NCBI GenBank assembly: GCA_014825775.1
Contig: MVAQ01000302.1
Span: forward strand, 1-22,099
From: Krasilnikovozyma curviuscula
Lineage: Eukaryota; Basidiomycota; Tremellomycetes; Cystofilobasidiales; Mrakiaceae
Reading direction: 5' to 3'
DNA: 22,099 nucleotides
In this document: positions 10,487 to 19,948 of the stretch, piece after piece
How positions within the stretch are numbered: position 1 is the first letter of the stretch
How the letters are laid out: the number at the start of each line of letters is the position of its first letter
Program-made: the position numbers and the translations under genes
Notes under the pieces: generated by a model
Seen by the model: the letters and a program-made list of their open reading frames with translations, nothing else
Database searches by the model: none
What the model was told of the DNA's origin: nothing

Positions 10487-10527
10487 ATGACTCATGTCAG
10501 AAGACCATCCCCTAATTTCGTGACTCA
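10487..10527. promoter_or_regulatory. Two Gcn4/bZIP-like TGACTCA sites upstream of mini-eEF1B
   Basis: ATGACTCAT (10487-10495) is a perfect palindromic Gcn4/AP-1-type site. A second TGACTCA core lies at 10521-10527. Both sit in the 217-bp gap upstream of the mini-eEF1B start, just beyond its TATA-like box. In fungi such sites are bound by Gcn4/Cpc1 bZIP factors under amino-acid limitation; binding here is inference. Confidence 0.4.
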
Positions 10528-10618
10528 ACATCAATCTTACTAGCAGCGCGAAGACAGAACCAAGTTTTTTTTTAATAAACTACGTCACGGAATAAAGATT
10601 CCCAAGAATTTACCCCAG

Positions 10619-13600
10619 TCAAGACCCAGTCGTCGGATCAAACAGCGCCATCGCACCGAAGCTCCACAGTTGAACAGCATCGCCTTCAGTTCCTGTAGGA
10701 CTCAAAGTCTGCAAGTCCGCAATGCTGAACTTTCCAGTGGTGTTAGAGTAGTCGTATGACCAGACCTCAGTATACAGAACTAAGTTCAGAAATGGTCAGG
10801 TTCGTGAATTAGTATCGACAAAAAGGCAGGGTTCTGCTCACCTGAGGAAGCGCCGTGGATTGCTTTCCACAGTGAGGCTTCAGCAGTCTGTAACGACGAC
10901 ACTAAGGCTTGGTCTGAGCACCATTCAGGGCGGAATTCTGCTTTCGCGAGAAATTTTGTCAACGAGGAAAACAAGGTGTCGGTGATAAGGTCAACGCACG
11001 AGTCATATCTGGATAGTCCACGAAGGACGTTGTTGCATTACAGAGACTGAGCTGGCGAGCGATACCAGCAGCCATCAGCCCCTGTTGGAAGCTCCAAAAG
11101 ACCTATTCGTATTATGAATGGTGAGCCGCTTTGGGGTGCCGAGCAAGGAAGACACCGAAACTCACAGTGCCGTGATAAGCGCCCCGATTGAGAACATCAA
11201 TGTTTGTTTTGTTGGAATCATATGCAGGATTGGCGACCACCATGCCAATGTTCGTGAGGAGTCCGCGGGGGTATGGTTGAAGAGCTTCGACGGTGGCTTC
11301 GATGATCGATTTTGAGACATTAGATGAGAAATGCAGTGTGAAGGAAAGATCAGAATTCATCACCTTGCCATGATGTAGAATGAGTCAGTTCCTGTTAGGA
11401 TTAGCAGTATAGAAAGAAGAGAAAGGCTAACTTCGACGATCTCACCATCTTTCAAGCTCAGCCCATAAAACTCAAACCCCTTCTCCCCAGTAGCACTGTT
11501 GTTAGCCCATCCAGTACTATTGACTGTTCCATTCAGGCTCCCTTGGCCATACAATAAGCTGTCGCTGAGGTTCGCCTTGGAAACGAAGTTGTTCAGCCTG
11601 TACTTGGCTGTGCCAGCAGAAAGAGTGACCTTGAAGAATTCTGGTGCGTATGTTTCAAATGCTACCGCTGCTTTGAGCGCTGGAGTCGAGTAGTTGGATG
11701 GGATGATCCCAGCGGAGGAGAGGGCTTGGATGGAGCGCAAAGCAGCGGGCACCTATAAGGAAGTAGTGAGATGAGCAAAGATCCAGGAAAATCATAGTGG
11801 TTTCACATACTAGGGCAGTATTCACATCAAATGGAACAGTACCATATCCCAGACCTTCGTTGGAGTCTCTCCAGTCACCCACCACATCCCGAATCGCAAT
11901 CAAATTCTCCTTCGTTGGGTTCTCCGCAAAATCAGTCGTCATGTTCAAGACATGGTTGATGTTTTTCATCAGAAGCGAGAGATATGTGCCATTTTGAAGG
12001 GTGGCATTTTGGGAGAGAAAGGCAGTGGAGCGGTTGGTACCTTGCGGGACCGAGAGGAAGTAGTGGGAAAGGGATGGGAGAAGAAGGAAATCTGTATCCA
12101 CCTTGATTGAGCATTGATCAGAGAAACGTGAACGTGAGCGCCGCGATCAAATACAGGCGAGAAAAAGACCCACCATCTTGTAGTCGTAGTAAGGTTGATT
12201 CCCCTTCGAGTAGTCGCCGTTTCCAATGTTGACGAAGGACGCATAATCGCCCTGAACCATACAGCACGAACGAAGATACCGTCATTCAACTAATTATAAG
12301 GTTAAATTACAAGAGAAAGGAACAGTAACTCACGATGGTCTCCTCGTGACACAACGCACCAGTAGCGTTCGTTCGCTCAATCACAGCTCCCAACGCAGCT
12401 TCGATGCTCTGAGACGTAAGTATTGGCATCATCAGTTTAAGAGTAATCATAGAATCTCTCCCAAAATATCTGTCGAAGTACACGAGATAAGTTTCAATGC
12501 TTTAAAGAAGAGGGAAGACACTGCCGAACTCACGTTAAGAATCTCCAACCACCCGCCGTGAACTTGTTCTGATACGTCAAAAATGACACTTCAGTACTTT
12601 GACTGTCATCTACCGACCCAGGCTGGACATTCGCGATTGTTCTCTGCAGAGCCGTGCTCGTGTTCGCTGACGGTGGAGAAGACAAAAACAGGTCCTCGCG
12701 ATCGAGGCCGATGAGGGAGGTCTCATTGAAGAGGATCTTGAATCCCACCTGGTTGGAAGTGGTGCTGTTGGAAACGAAAGAGATGTTTGGTGCGGTTGCG
12801 GTGTAATTGGGAGACGGTGTGATGTCGAATGCAAGATTCGAAGGTGAGAGGGAGGTGAAGGTTGCCGTCATTGATTTTGTACCGTTAATCCAATCCCGAT
12901 TAAGCGTGAATGAAGATTCATTATAGTTTCCGAGAGTGTAATTGAAAACTGGATATTGGGGTGTCAGAAAGCAAGAAAGTTGGTGATCTAATAAGAGGAG
13001 CTCACTGGAATGCATCAAGCCGTTCCCTTCAGTGTAGTCTCTCACACTACGCACCCCACCCTATGGAAGAAAACCCGATTATATTTTGAGGATTAGTTAG
13101 CTCGAACCTGCACCAGGATGTTTTCGAATGGGTGCCTGCGCTCACCAAAATCGCAACTCCTAAATCAAAGTTCCCAGTGAGATCCAGAACACCTTCGATA
13201 CCAGCGTTACCATAATCTCCTGAAACAGAAACAAGGGATCCGTTGGACATAACGATAGATCCAGTTGAGGTATTTGCCTCTGGGATAAAGAACATCAACA
13301 AACCCGAGTTACCAGCCGGAAACGCAGCGACGAATCGCGTTGGAGCTGAGGAGGCATTTCTGCAATTGGAAAATCCAGCAGCCAGTTTAAAACGGTGATT
13401 GGGGAGGTGAAAAGACGAATCGAGACATACTGAGACAAAACAACCTGACAAGCGGTGACGTTGTCGCGATAGAAGTAGTTTTCGTATCTTTGTACATCAA
13501 CAGAGTCTCTGAATCAGAAACCAGTTCGAAAATATAATAGTGAATGAACCCTCACCCAGCAAAGCTCGAGGAGAATTCGAGGGTCGAGTTGGAGGAAGCA

Positions 13601-13659
13601 GCAGTTGCTGTGAAGGCGGTGAGGGTAATAATCAAGCCCACAGTTAGAGAAGACAGCAT
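10619..13659 (-). CDS. Secreted six-hairpin glycosidase-like protein (750 aa, 13 exons)
   Basis: This is a predicted extracellular carbohydrate-active enzyme. The exons are 13659-13556, 13508-13431, 13359-13146, 13060-13006, 12948-12534, 12469-12334, 12251-12174, 12101-11811, 11752-11432, 11363-11166, 11102-11000, 10940-10842 and 10779-10619; phases agree throughout. A signal peptide (MLSSLTVGLIITLTAFTATA) leads into a beta-rich N-terminal domain packed with Asn-X-Ser/Thr sequons. From residue about 289 comes an alpha-toroid-like catalytic part: TYFGRDSMI (289-297), which resembles the GRDT motif of amylo-alpha-1,6-glucosidase-type enzymes, then CHEETIGDYA, YYDYKMVDTDFLLLPSL, VVGDWRDSNEGLGYG, NRGAYHGT and VFWSFQQGLMAAGI. 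Acidic residues in CHEE and DWRD are candidate catalytic groups. I cannot assign a GH number or substrate with confidence; GH133-like debranching or another alpha-glucan or mannan activity are options. The acceptor of the exon at 10940 is the least certain join. Confidence 0.82.
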
Positions 13660-14442
13660 TTTCTCAGGGAAATCGAGAATTATATTGATATATTGATAAT
13701 TTCCAAACTCCTGCCTGACAGCTACTATCCTGCCTTATATACTATCGTTGGTAAATCCGTCGTCACTTGTCAGCTGGCCCCTTACGTAAAGTCGATCCTC
13801 ACCTCGGACCGTCGCAGTAAAACTACGCATTGTCCTAGTTTCTATGTAAATCCACCAGCATCAAAGTTACACGCTAGGTAAACACGTTATCTGACCTTGT
13901 ACTTAAACGTGGCGGTGGGAAGCAAAAGGTCTGCTGGCGCCTCTCTGACATTTCCTTGTGTCGTGTTCGCTTCTTACCAGCATCTCATCCCAACATCAAG
14001 TTTCCCTAAGGAACCTGTAAAGCAGCTGGATTCCAAGGCAATACAGTGAGAAGCAGGTCCGTTCTTGCTTTTGTCCCGTTTGAATGGAGCTCGCAGTGCG
14101 AAAACTGACTTTTCCTCTCCATTTTCTCTGATGCCTTGTTTTCATGACTGTGCTATACGCCAGACAGATCAACTGTGAGTGTCATTCGTGTATTATCAAG
14201 CCAGAATCGTCCCCAACCTTGTATTGTACTCGAGCTGGCGTTCTGGTGGCCATTTCGTTCTGACGGCGTGTGCTGATTACTGGATACTTCTGCATTTCAG
14301 CTCGACATCACTTTTGTATGTCTATACATCCGCTTCTGTGGTGATTGTCATGTAGCTGAAAGTCTAACTCCTTTCCACGTCCTTTTTTCGATAACCTCGC
14401 ACTGTTACAGACCCAAATCTTCCCCTTCAACTTAACCAAACA
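13660..14442. promoter_or_regulatory. Divergent intergenic region between glycosidase-like gene and ALY/REF gene
   Basis: These 783 bp contain no supported coding exon. The left edge holds the candidate TATA box of the minus-strand gene. The right edge (about 14370-14442), rich in C and T, is the likely 5' UTR of the mRNA export gene. The stretch between shows nothing else I can name. Confidence 0.5.
13734..13741 (-). promoter_or_regulatory. Candidate TATA box of the glycosidase-like gene
   Basis: The minus strand reads TATATAAG, a consensus TATA box, about 75 bp upstream of the ATG at 13659. A further AT-rich stretch (TATCAATATATCAATATA) lies nearer the start codon. Confidence 0.45.
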
Positions 14443-16101
14443 ATGGATATCGATCAGCCCCTTGAAGAGCGTATTCAAGAAAAGAAGCCAGCTGTGAAGA
14501 AAGAACCTCGGTCGGCACCTAGAACCTCTTCGGGATCAGACAGGAAGCCATATGAAGTGAGTTTCTAGAACCCAGCCAGATAGAAAAGACCAGAATGGAT
14601 GCATACAGCCCAACAGCAGTTCCAAGAAGTAGACATCCTCAATGGAAATACCACTCGGGAAATTATCTTGTACTATTCAGCTTTCTTGTCCCACTGTCCA
14701 CTCCGACTCCTGGACTGGGGATCTTTTCGATTCTGTGTCTTCGCTCAGAGAATGTGGCGCTTTTCGATGGTGGCTATTTGAGTTCAGTCAGTTGCTCTGG
14801 TTTCAGATGGTGGTCTCTCAGCAGTTGTGATGAGATTGGATAGAAGAACACAGCTTTCAGTTTTTACCTCGATGCTACGCTTCTTGAAGGGTGATACGAT
14901 GTGCTGATTGTTCATGGGCTATGCCATTTCCTTTCTCAGGTGAGTTTTTCTCTCGTGTTCCCCTTTTCCGATTTTTGCAAATTCTCATCATTTTCTCCTC
15001 TTTGTATGGGCTGACTAGCGTCCTCCAGCGGGCGATATTAACCAGTCATGGAAGCACGACCAGTTCCAAGCCAACACCAGAGGGTACAGAGGTGCTTCAG
15101 ACAGAAGCAACATCCCAGCTGCTAGAATCAAGATCTCTGGCTTACACTACGAGATCATGGAGAAGGATCTTGCTGTGAGTCGTTGCCGATATCGCTATTG
15201 ACTGAAACTCTGCGTAGGTGACTAAAGAGCTGGTCTCTCATTTTTGCTTCATCAGTCGCTGTTCTCAACCGTAGGTACTATCGTCGAAGGTCCAACTCTT
15301 CATGTAAGCCTCTATCTTTGTTGTAATTTACCGACAGTGAATATGATATTGATTCGACGTGTTGTGAACGCTGTAGTACGATCGATCTGGCCGTTCCAAA
15401 GGTGAAGCCCACATATTGTACTCATCTCGTGAAGAAGCCACTTCGGCTAGGCAGAAGTTCGATGGACAGAACGCTAAGGGTCAGTTTTATCAAACCTTCA
15501 TGGCGTCTTTGGAACTAAAAACTGACGAGACTGGTTCTCACATCATCAGGTCAACCTATCACTATTGTCTACGACGCAGGATACCGTCCTTTTGTCCCAG
15601 GTGGATCAAGAGATCAAGCCCCCGTTGGTGGAGATCTCATGCGTCGTCTTGCTCCAGAGAAGGGAGCCTCCACATCAGCTCCAAGAAAGTGAGTTTCTAC
15701 TGACACCACAGGTTGGCTTGATCCCACGTAATGACACACCACGGTGGTTTTTTGTACATATACAGCGGTCCCTCCACCTCAAGAGGATCTTCTCGACCTG
15801 ACCGTGGTGCTCGTTCTTCATCCGATCGCGGTGCTCCTCGAGGTGGCAGAGGTGGACGTGGTGGCCGAAGCGAGAGGGGTCCCAAAAGGGGTCCAGCGAC
15901 GCAAGATGATTTGGATAAGGAACTGGAGGCGTTTGTCGCGAAGGATGATAAGCCTGCTGTCGCTGCGGCTATTGCACCTACTCCGGTCAGTCTCAATTGT
16001 TCGATTTGCCGCTAGTTGCATGGAGCTGACTGTTTTTTTTTTTTTGTCGTTCTAAGGCTGCCGCTGCTGAACCAGCTCCTGAAGGCGCAATGGAACTTTA
16101 A
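14443..16101 (+). CDS. YRA1: ALY/REF mRNA export adaptor (Yra1/Mlo3 homologue, 274 aa, 7 exons)
   Basis: ALY/REF proteins link spliced mRNA to the DEAD-box helicase UAP56/Sub2 and the export receptor Mex67 within TREX, in the nucleus. The exons are 14443-14556, 15019-15174, 15256-15303, 15377-15479, 15550-15688, 15766-15985 and 16057-16101. The N-terminus MDIDQPLEERIQEKK resembles the N-terminal UAP56-binding motif. A basic linker with RPPAGDINQSWKHDQF follows. One RRM spans about residues 72-150 (IKISGLHYEI as RNP2-like; KGEAHILYSS as RNP1-like). An Arg/Gly-rich tail (about 190-230, with RGGRGGRGG) is next. The C-terminal UAP56-binding motif is ATQDDLDKELEAFV (about 231-244), before an Ala/Pro-rich end. 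All hallmark parts are in order. Intron 1 (462 bp) is several times longer than other introns here, recalling the long regulatory intron of yeast YRA1. The start codon is the first in-frame ATG, in a CAACA/CAATG-type context. Confidence 0.93.
14557..15018 (+). other. Unusually long first intron (462 bp) of the ALY/REF gene
   Basis: The donor is GTGAGT after codon 38 and the acceptor GACTAG before RPPAGD; the join is in phase 0. Most other introns in the window are 45-125 bp. The ORFs inside it show no similarity I recognise. A GTGATGA box and a later CTGA are present, but no closing stem, so I do not call a snoRNA. Confidence 0.85.
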
Positions 16102-16295
16102 CTTCCTGGGATAAAAAAGTTCATTTACTGTGGCTTTCATAATAAGCCGTTGTGTGATGGATAGCTTAAAGATATGTGTACTCTTGTCCCCTTTGTACTT
16201 TCATATTGATCGCCGTAAGGTTAGCCTGGTTTGATGAGCGCTGTAAGAAAAGACTCAAGCCATGGTGTTACTGTACGTAAATGAGGTATATTACT

Positions 16296-18810
16296 CTAGC
16301 TCTTTCCAAGCCCCCACTTGCCGACTTCTCTCATAGCGCCCTCACCTCCCTTCGAAACAACATCGTCCTTCAGAACAGCACCCACAGCCTCCCACGGATC
16401 CCTCCCTCCTCCCCAAGTTAAAACCTCTTCCTTGAACGCTTCGCCATTCTTCCTATTGAGTGTGTCCTTCTCAAACAGCTGGATATACACTCGATGAGCG
16501 ATGGATCGGTCGAAGAGGTATGAGTAGTACGTTGCGCCGTACCCGAGTAGATGGGAGAAGGACGTCTGCCAAGCATTGCCCTTGTTGAGTGGTATCACAC
16601 CCTTCTCATCAACGAGTCGGTGGAGGATCCTGGTGGTGTCAAAGTCAGAACCGGTGCCAGCCAAGTCACCGTGGTACTCCTGGTCGAGGAAAGCCATCAT
16701 GATCTGACTGTGTGTTTCGAGAGCTTCAAAGCTGGACCGTATTGACTTGTGGGCTTGGAAAAGCTCGTATGGAAGAGATTTTCCAGTCTTGTGGTGCTTG
16801 GCAAAGAGGTTTAGCACTGAAGGGCTGGAAATAAGATGCTCCATGAGGATGGACGGGAGTTCAACAAAGTCGGTAGCGCATCTTGTTCCAGAAACATTTT
16901 GGAATTCAGTTCTACCAATCATTGCTATAAGAAAAGAATGGTTAGTGTCTGGCGACAACAGTGTTACAAAGCGATACCCACAATGGATAGCATGACCCAT
17001 CTCATGGGCCAGGGTCTCAACCTGCTCCCACTCCAAGCAAGTAGCGCCACTTCCTCTGCTAGGCATCTCAAAATCAGTCGTCAATACCACGATCGGCAGC
17101 TGGAATTTCCCCGGTCGACCCCTCATAGATTCTCCCCCTCCTGCTACACCCAAGATTCCATGCTTCGCCCGCTCAGCATCTTCAGGCGAAGCGTAGAACG
17201 GTACATCTTTATGATGAGTGTCATCATCTATCCGCCTTGAGCACCGTACGGTGTAGTGAGCTGGATTAGGTGATTTTGATTGCCGATGGAACAAGTCGAA
17301 GTAGATCGTACCAATCAGCCCCTCAGTATCAGAGCGAACTTGAAGTTTCTTCACCGTTGGGTGCCAAACTTCACCGGGTTCCACTTCAGAAGGAACGAAT
17401 TCGATTCCGTATAGCCGTTTAAATAGCTCGCTGAGGCCTTGGATGACGTTGCCAATGGAGAAGAATGGGCTAAGTGGAGGGAGTGTTGCGACGGCCGAAT
17501 TTTCTAGGAACATTTGGCTGTATGTTTCTCTGTCCCACTGGGATATTTTGGGTGGCGATGGAAGGTTGAGATGCTTCTGTTTAAGGAGTGATAAAGTTCG
17601 TACGTCGGCAAGTGAGTTGGGAAGATGAGATTTGTGTAAGTTTTCGAGGAATAGTGACACGTTTTCTAAAGTGAATTAAGAGGTTATCAGTATTTGATTT
17701 TTAATTGTAAATGAACTTGTTCCAAGGATGGAGAGACATACCAGGTGATCCAGCCATCTTGTCTTCTAAACTCATTACAGCGAAATTCCTCCTCCCAACC
17801 ACATTCGCGAGGTGGAACCTTGTCTTTAGTATATCCTCCAATATGTCAACCTTTGTCTCCTTTTTACTTTTTCGGAACAACCCAGCCTTCCTTTCCTTTG
17901 GTTCAGACATCGAGAGGAATTCCCGAGATTGTTGGAGGATATGATCACTGAGCTCGACGAAGCTTCGCCGCGATGAGGAGTTCAAGAGGATACCTGATTT
18001 CTCGAAATCGAGAAGAAGAATTTCAGCTGTCCTGATTTCTGAGTAGGATAGACGGCTAGCAATTGAAGGAGTATCGATGACCAGTTTGAGAGTCTGCAGG
18101 GTGCGATCGGCAGTGAGAGCAAGTAGGGAGGCAAGAACACGAAACAGACACAAGGCCAGTTAGAAAACCCATTTGAGGAAAAAAATCAGTTCAGTCTCGA
18201 AAGATGATAGGCTCACCTTGTACAGCTCGACATCCGTATTGAGCTCGTTCATTTCCCGACACAAAACCTCATATATCGCTTCACACCCATCCCTCCATTC
18301 ATCATCAGGGTGAACATTCCTAACCAGCTCACACAGGTCTATTACCCCGCACATCACGTCGCTCAACCTGTCAAAGTTCTTCACGACCAACAACAGCTCG
18401 TCCAGGTCACCACTTGAAGGAGTTGCATGCAACCTAGCTAACAGAGCTCTTGATGTTTTCAATGTGCATATAGCCAGTTCTGTAAGCTGAGATGGGTGCT
18501 GAAGCTGATAGTGACCGAAGAGACCTGTCGGTGTGCTCGTAAAAGTAGGCGAAGTTGAGGTTGACGCCTCAGGAGCATCAAAGAGCTCTTGAAGGGCAGA
18601 TTTTGAGGAAGATGTCGAGAATTTCCTAGCTTTTAGCTGCTGTGGAGATACTGAAGACTGTCGGTGCAATTGGCTGACACTTTGTACTGAACTGGAAGTA
18701 CAGCGAAGACATCCTTGGAACGAGCTGGCTGTCACTGCTGCAGATGCTGGCTGACTTGGCTTACTATGAGACCTGATTGACCTGGCGAGAAGATTTCTTG
18801 ACGACATCAT
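16296..18810 (-). CDS. OCT1: Mitochondrial intermediate peptidase Oct1/MIP (752 aa, 4 exons)
   Basis: This M3-family zinc metallopeptidase removes an octapeptide from precursors already cut by the matrix processing peptidase. The exons are 18810-18217, 18093-17742, 17665-16982 and 16924-16296. The N-terminus is Arg/Ser-rich and lacks acids (MMSSRNLLARSIRSHSKPSQ), as expected for a matrix-targeting presequence; a second ATG directly follows the first. LNTDVELYK, then TLKLVIDTPSIASRL and LLLDFEKSGI match the family's N-terminal half. The zinc site is HEMGHAIH (His536, Glu537, His540), with the downstream ligand Glu565 in ATDFVELPSILMEH. SMIGRTEFQNVSGTRC and the glycine/tyrosine loop GYGATYYSYLFDR complete the M3 signature. 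The length (752) is usual for fungal Oct1. The third intron (57 bp) has no stop and is a multiple of three; retention would insert 19 residues between HEMGHAIH and SMIGR. Confidence 0.94.
16925..16981 (-). other. Stop-free 57-bp intron (3n) within the Oct1 active-site region
   Basis: The donor is GTGGGT after HEMGHAIH plus one base; the acceptor is TTATAG before CAATG. Splicing restores HEMGHAIH-SMIGRTEFQ, the family's conserved junction. Unspliced, the frame stays open and would encode 19 extra residues (CGYRFVTLLSPDTN... in place of a serine). Confidence 0.85.
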
Positions 18811-19948
18811 TTTAGCTGAGCCGCTATCCTACCAGAATATGGGCTTGGAACGGGCTGAATGCAGTTCGGTGCCACCTGAAGAAAAATCGGTCGGCATAAC
18901 TGGACAATTTCGTTATTATTACGATTCTTTCGCAGATTCTATTAGAAAGCGATGATTTAATTAGTTTCAAAGAAGAAGTTTTAGAATCAAGTCGAGGCAG
19001 ATTCAACTTATTTGCTGGTGAAACCTTCTTCCTCTCACATCTCTTGAAACATCTGCTGTCCTTCTATGTCTCGACGGTGTTTCCTGTAATATTTAATACA
19101 ACATCATCACCCGATTTCATGGGAAGAGTCATCATTTTTTAAGAAGCCCTCTCCCAGTCACCTATGCTTTAGGACCGTCCCAGCGAGGGGCATCTTGCGC
19201 AACATAACTTAAGATGGTGACGATTCGATCACCATCGCGACAACTTGAAGTACTAAAAGTTTTAAAGGGAGTTTTACGGTGGTCAGTGGAGTGAATGATG
19301 TTGGATTTGGGGTCCATAATCAGATCTTTGTACAAATCCAGTATCTTTGATGAAAAACTATTAATTAGTTGAAGAACAAGCGAGGAAAGTAAAGGTCTTC
19401 TGAATTGGAGTTTGTTGTCAAGCGGTTGAAGTAAAGAAAACTATCTGGAACAGAGCCGCTTCAAGAGACGGTCTTTTGAGGTATCGCTTCAGGAGAGATG
19501 AGGGGGCAGATACAACGCCCTTTGAAGTTGTTCACGAGTGATGTTCTGGTTCACTCAAAGATTTGACGAGTGAAAGAATCCAATTGAACACCACTTCGAT
19601 TCAAATCTTATTACCTGCGCCAAAATATCCACAAAGCAAATTCATTCCTTTGGCGAAGTTTAATTTGAAGCTGTCGTGTCGATGTGTCAGAACTCACGTT
19701 CGCATTCGGAGAAAGCACTCAAACTTGATAAAAAAACGGATGGGATAACTTCGGTACAACGTTCGAATGGTAGGATAAGGGGAGAGGATGGAAACAAGGA
19801 CGGTGAAAGATAGAAATACAGACGGCGGAGTCTAGAAGATCACTACCTGGAAAGAAACAACGGATATATCCTACACGAGAAGATGTACAGCATCTGACTG
19901 TCCACTAATATATCGTAGTCATAGTCCAACAGCAGTGACAGTCCCGGC
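18811..19948. promoter_or_regulatory. 1.1-kb intergenic region: Oct1 promoter and Bsd2 3' region
   Basis: This is the longest gene-free stretch, lying between two minus-strand genes. Its ORFs (for example about 60 codons at 19563-19748) show no family signal or splice support. The part nearest 18810 should hold the Oct1 promoter, and the part nearest 19949 the Bsd2 3' UTR. The middle is unexplained apart from a short perfect inverted repeat at 19213-19236. An unannotated non-coding transcript is possible but unsupported. Confidence 0.45.
19213..19236. repeat. Perfect 8-bp inverted repeat with 8-nt spacer
   Basis: GATGGTGA and TCACCATC flank CGATTCGA. It could be a protein-binding palindrome or a small hairpin in RNA. 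Its size alone is not strong evidence of function. Confidence 0.6.

Noticed and set aside
9900..10620. The eEF1B exons as 3' exons of the upstream glycosidase-like gene (a fusion).
   Set aside because: The glycosidase frame ends at an in-frame TGA at 10619-10621. The eEF1B exons have their own ATG and promoter-like sequence, and a secreted enzyme fused to a cytosolic exchange domain makes no sense.
14595..14843. 82-codon plus-strand ORF as a separate small gene.
   Set aside because: It lies entirely inside the ALY/REF intron, overlaps other ORFs in different frames and shows no recognisable motif.
14826..14905. Possible C/D-box snoRNA in the ALY/REF intron (GTGATGA ... CTGA).
   Set aside because: The sequences flanking the two boxes cannot form a closing stem, and no clear inner boxes are present.
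15697..16021. Long minus-strand and alternative-frame ORFs over the RGG region of ALY/REF.
   Set aside because: They are shadows of the GC-rich Arg/Gly codons; the plus-strand frame alone gives the RRM-RGG-UBM order.
18094..18216. Oct1 intron 1 seemed to lack an AG acceptor, suggesting a broken gene or non-canonical splice before VLASLL.
   Set aside because: A normal acceptor (CCCTGCAG) further downstream joins LYK to TLKLVIDTPS in phase and matches the family better; the intron is simply 123 bp.
19585..19625. tRNA-like B-box (ATTCAAATC) in the 1.1-kb gap.
   Set aside because: The first position of the box is wrong, and no A box or cloverleaf can be formed around it.
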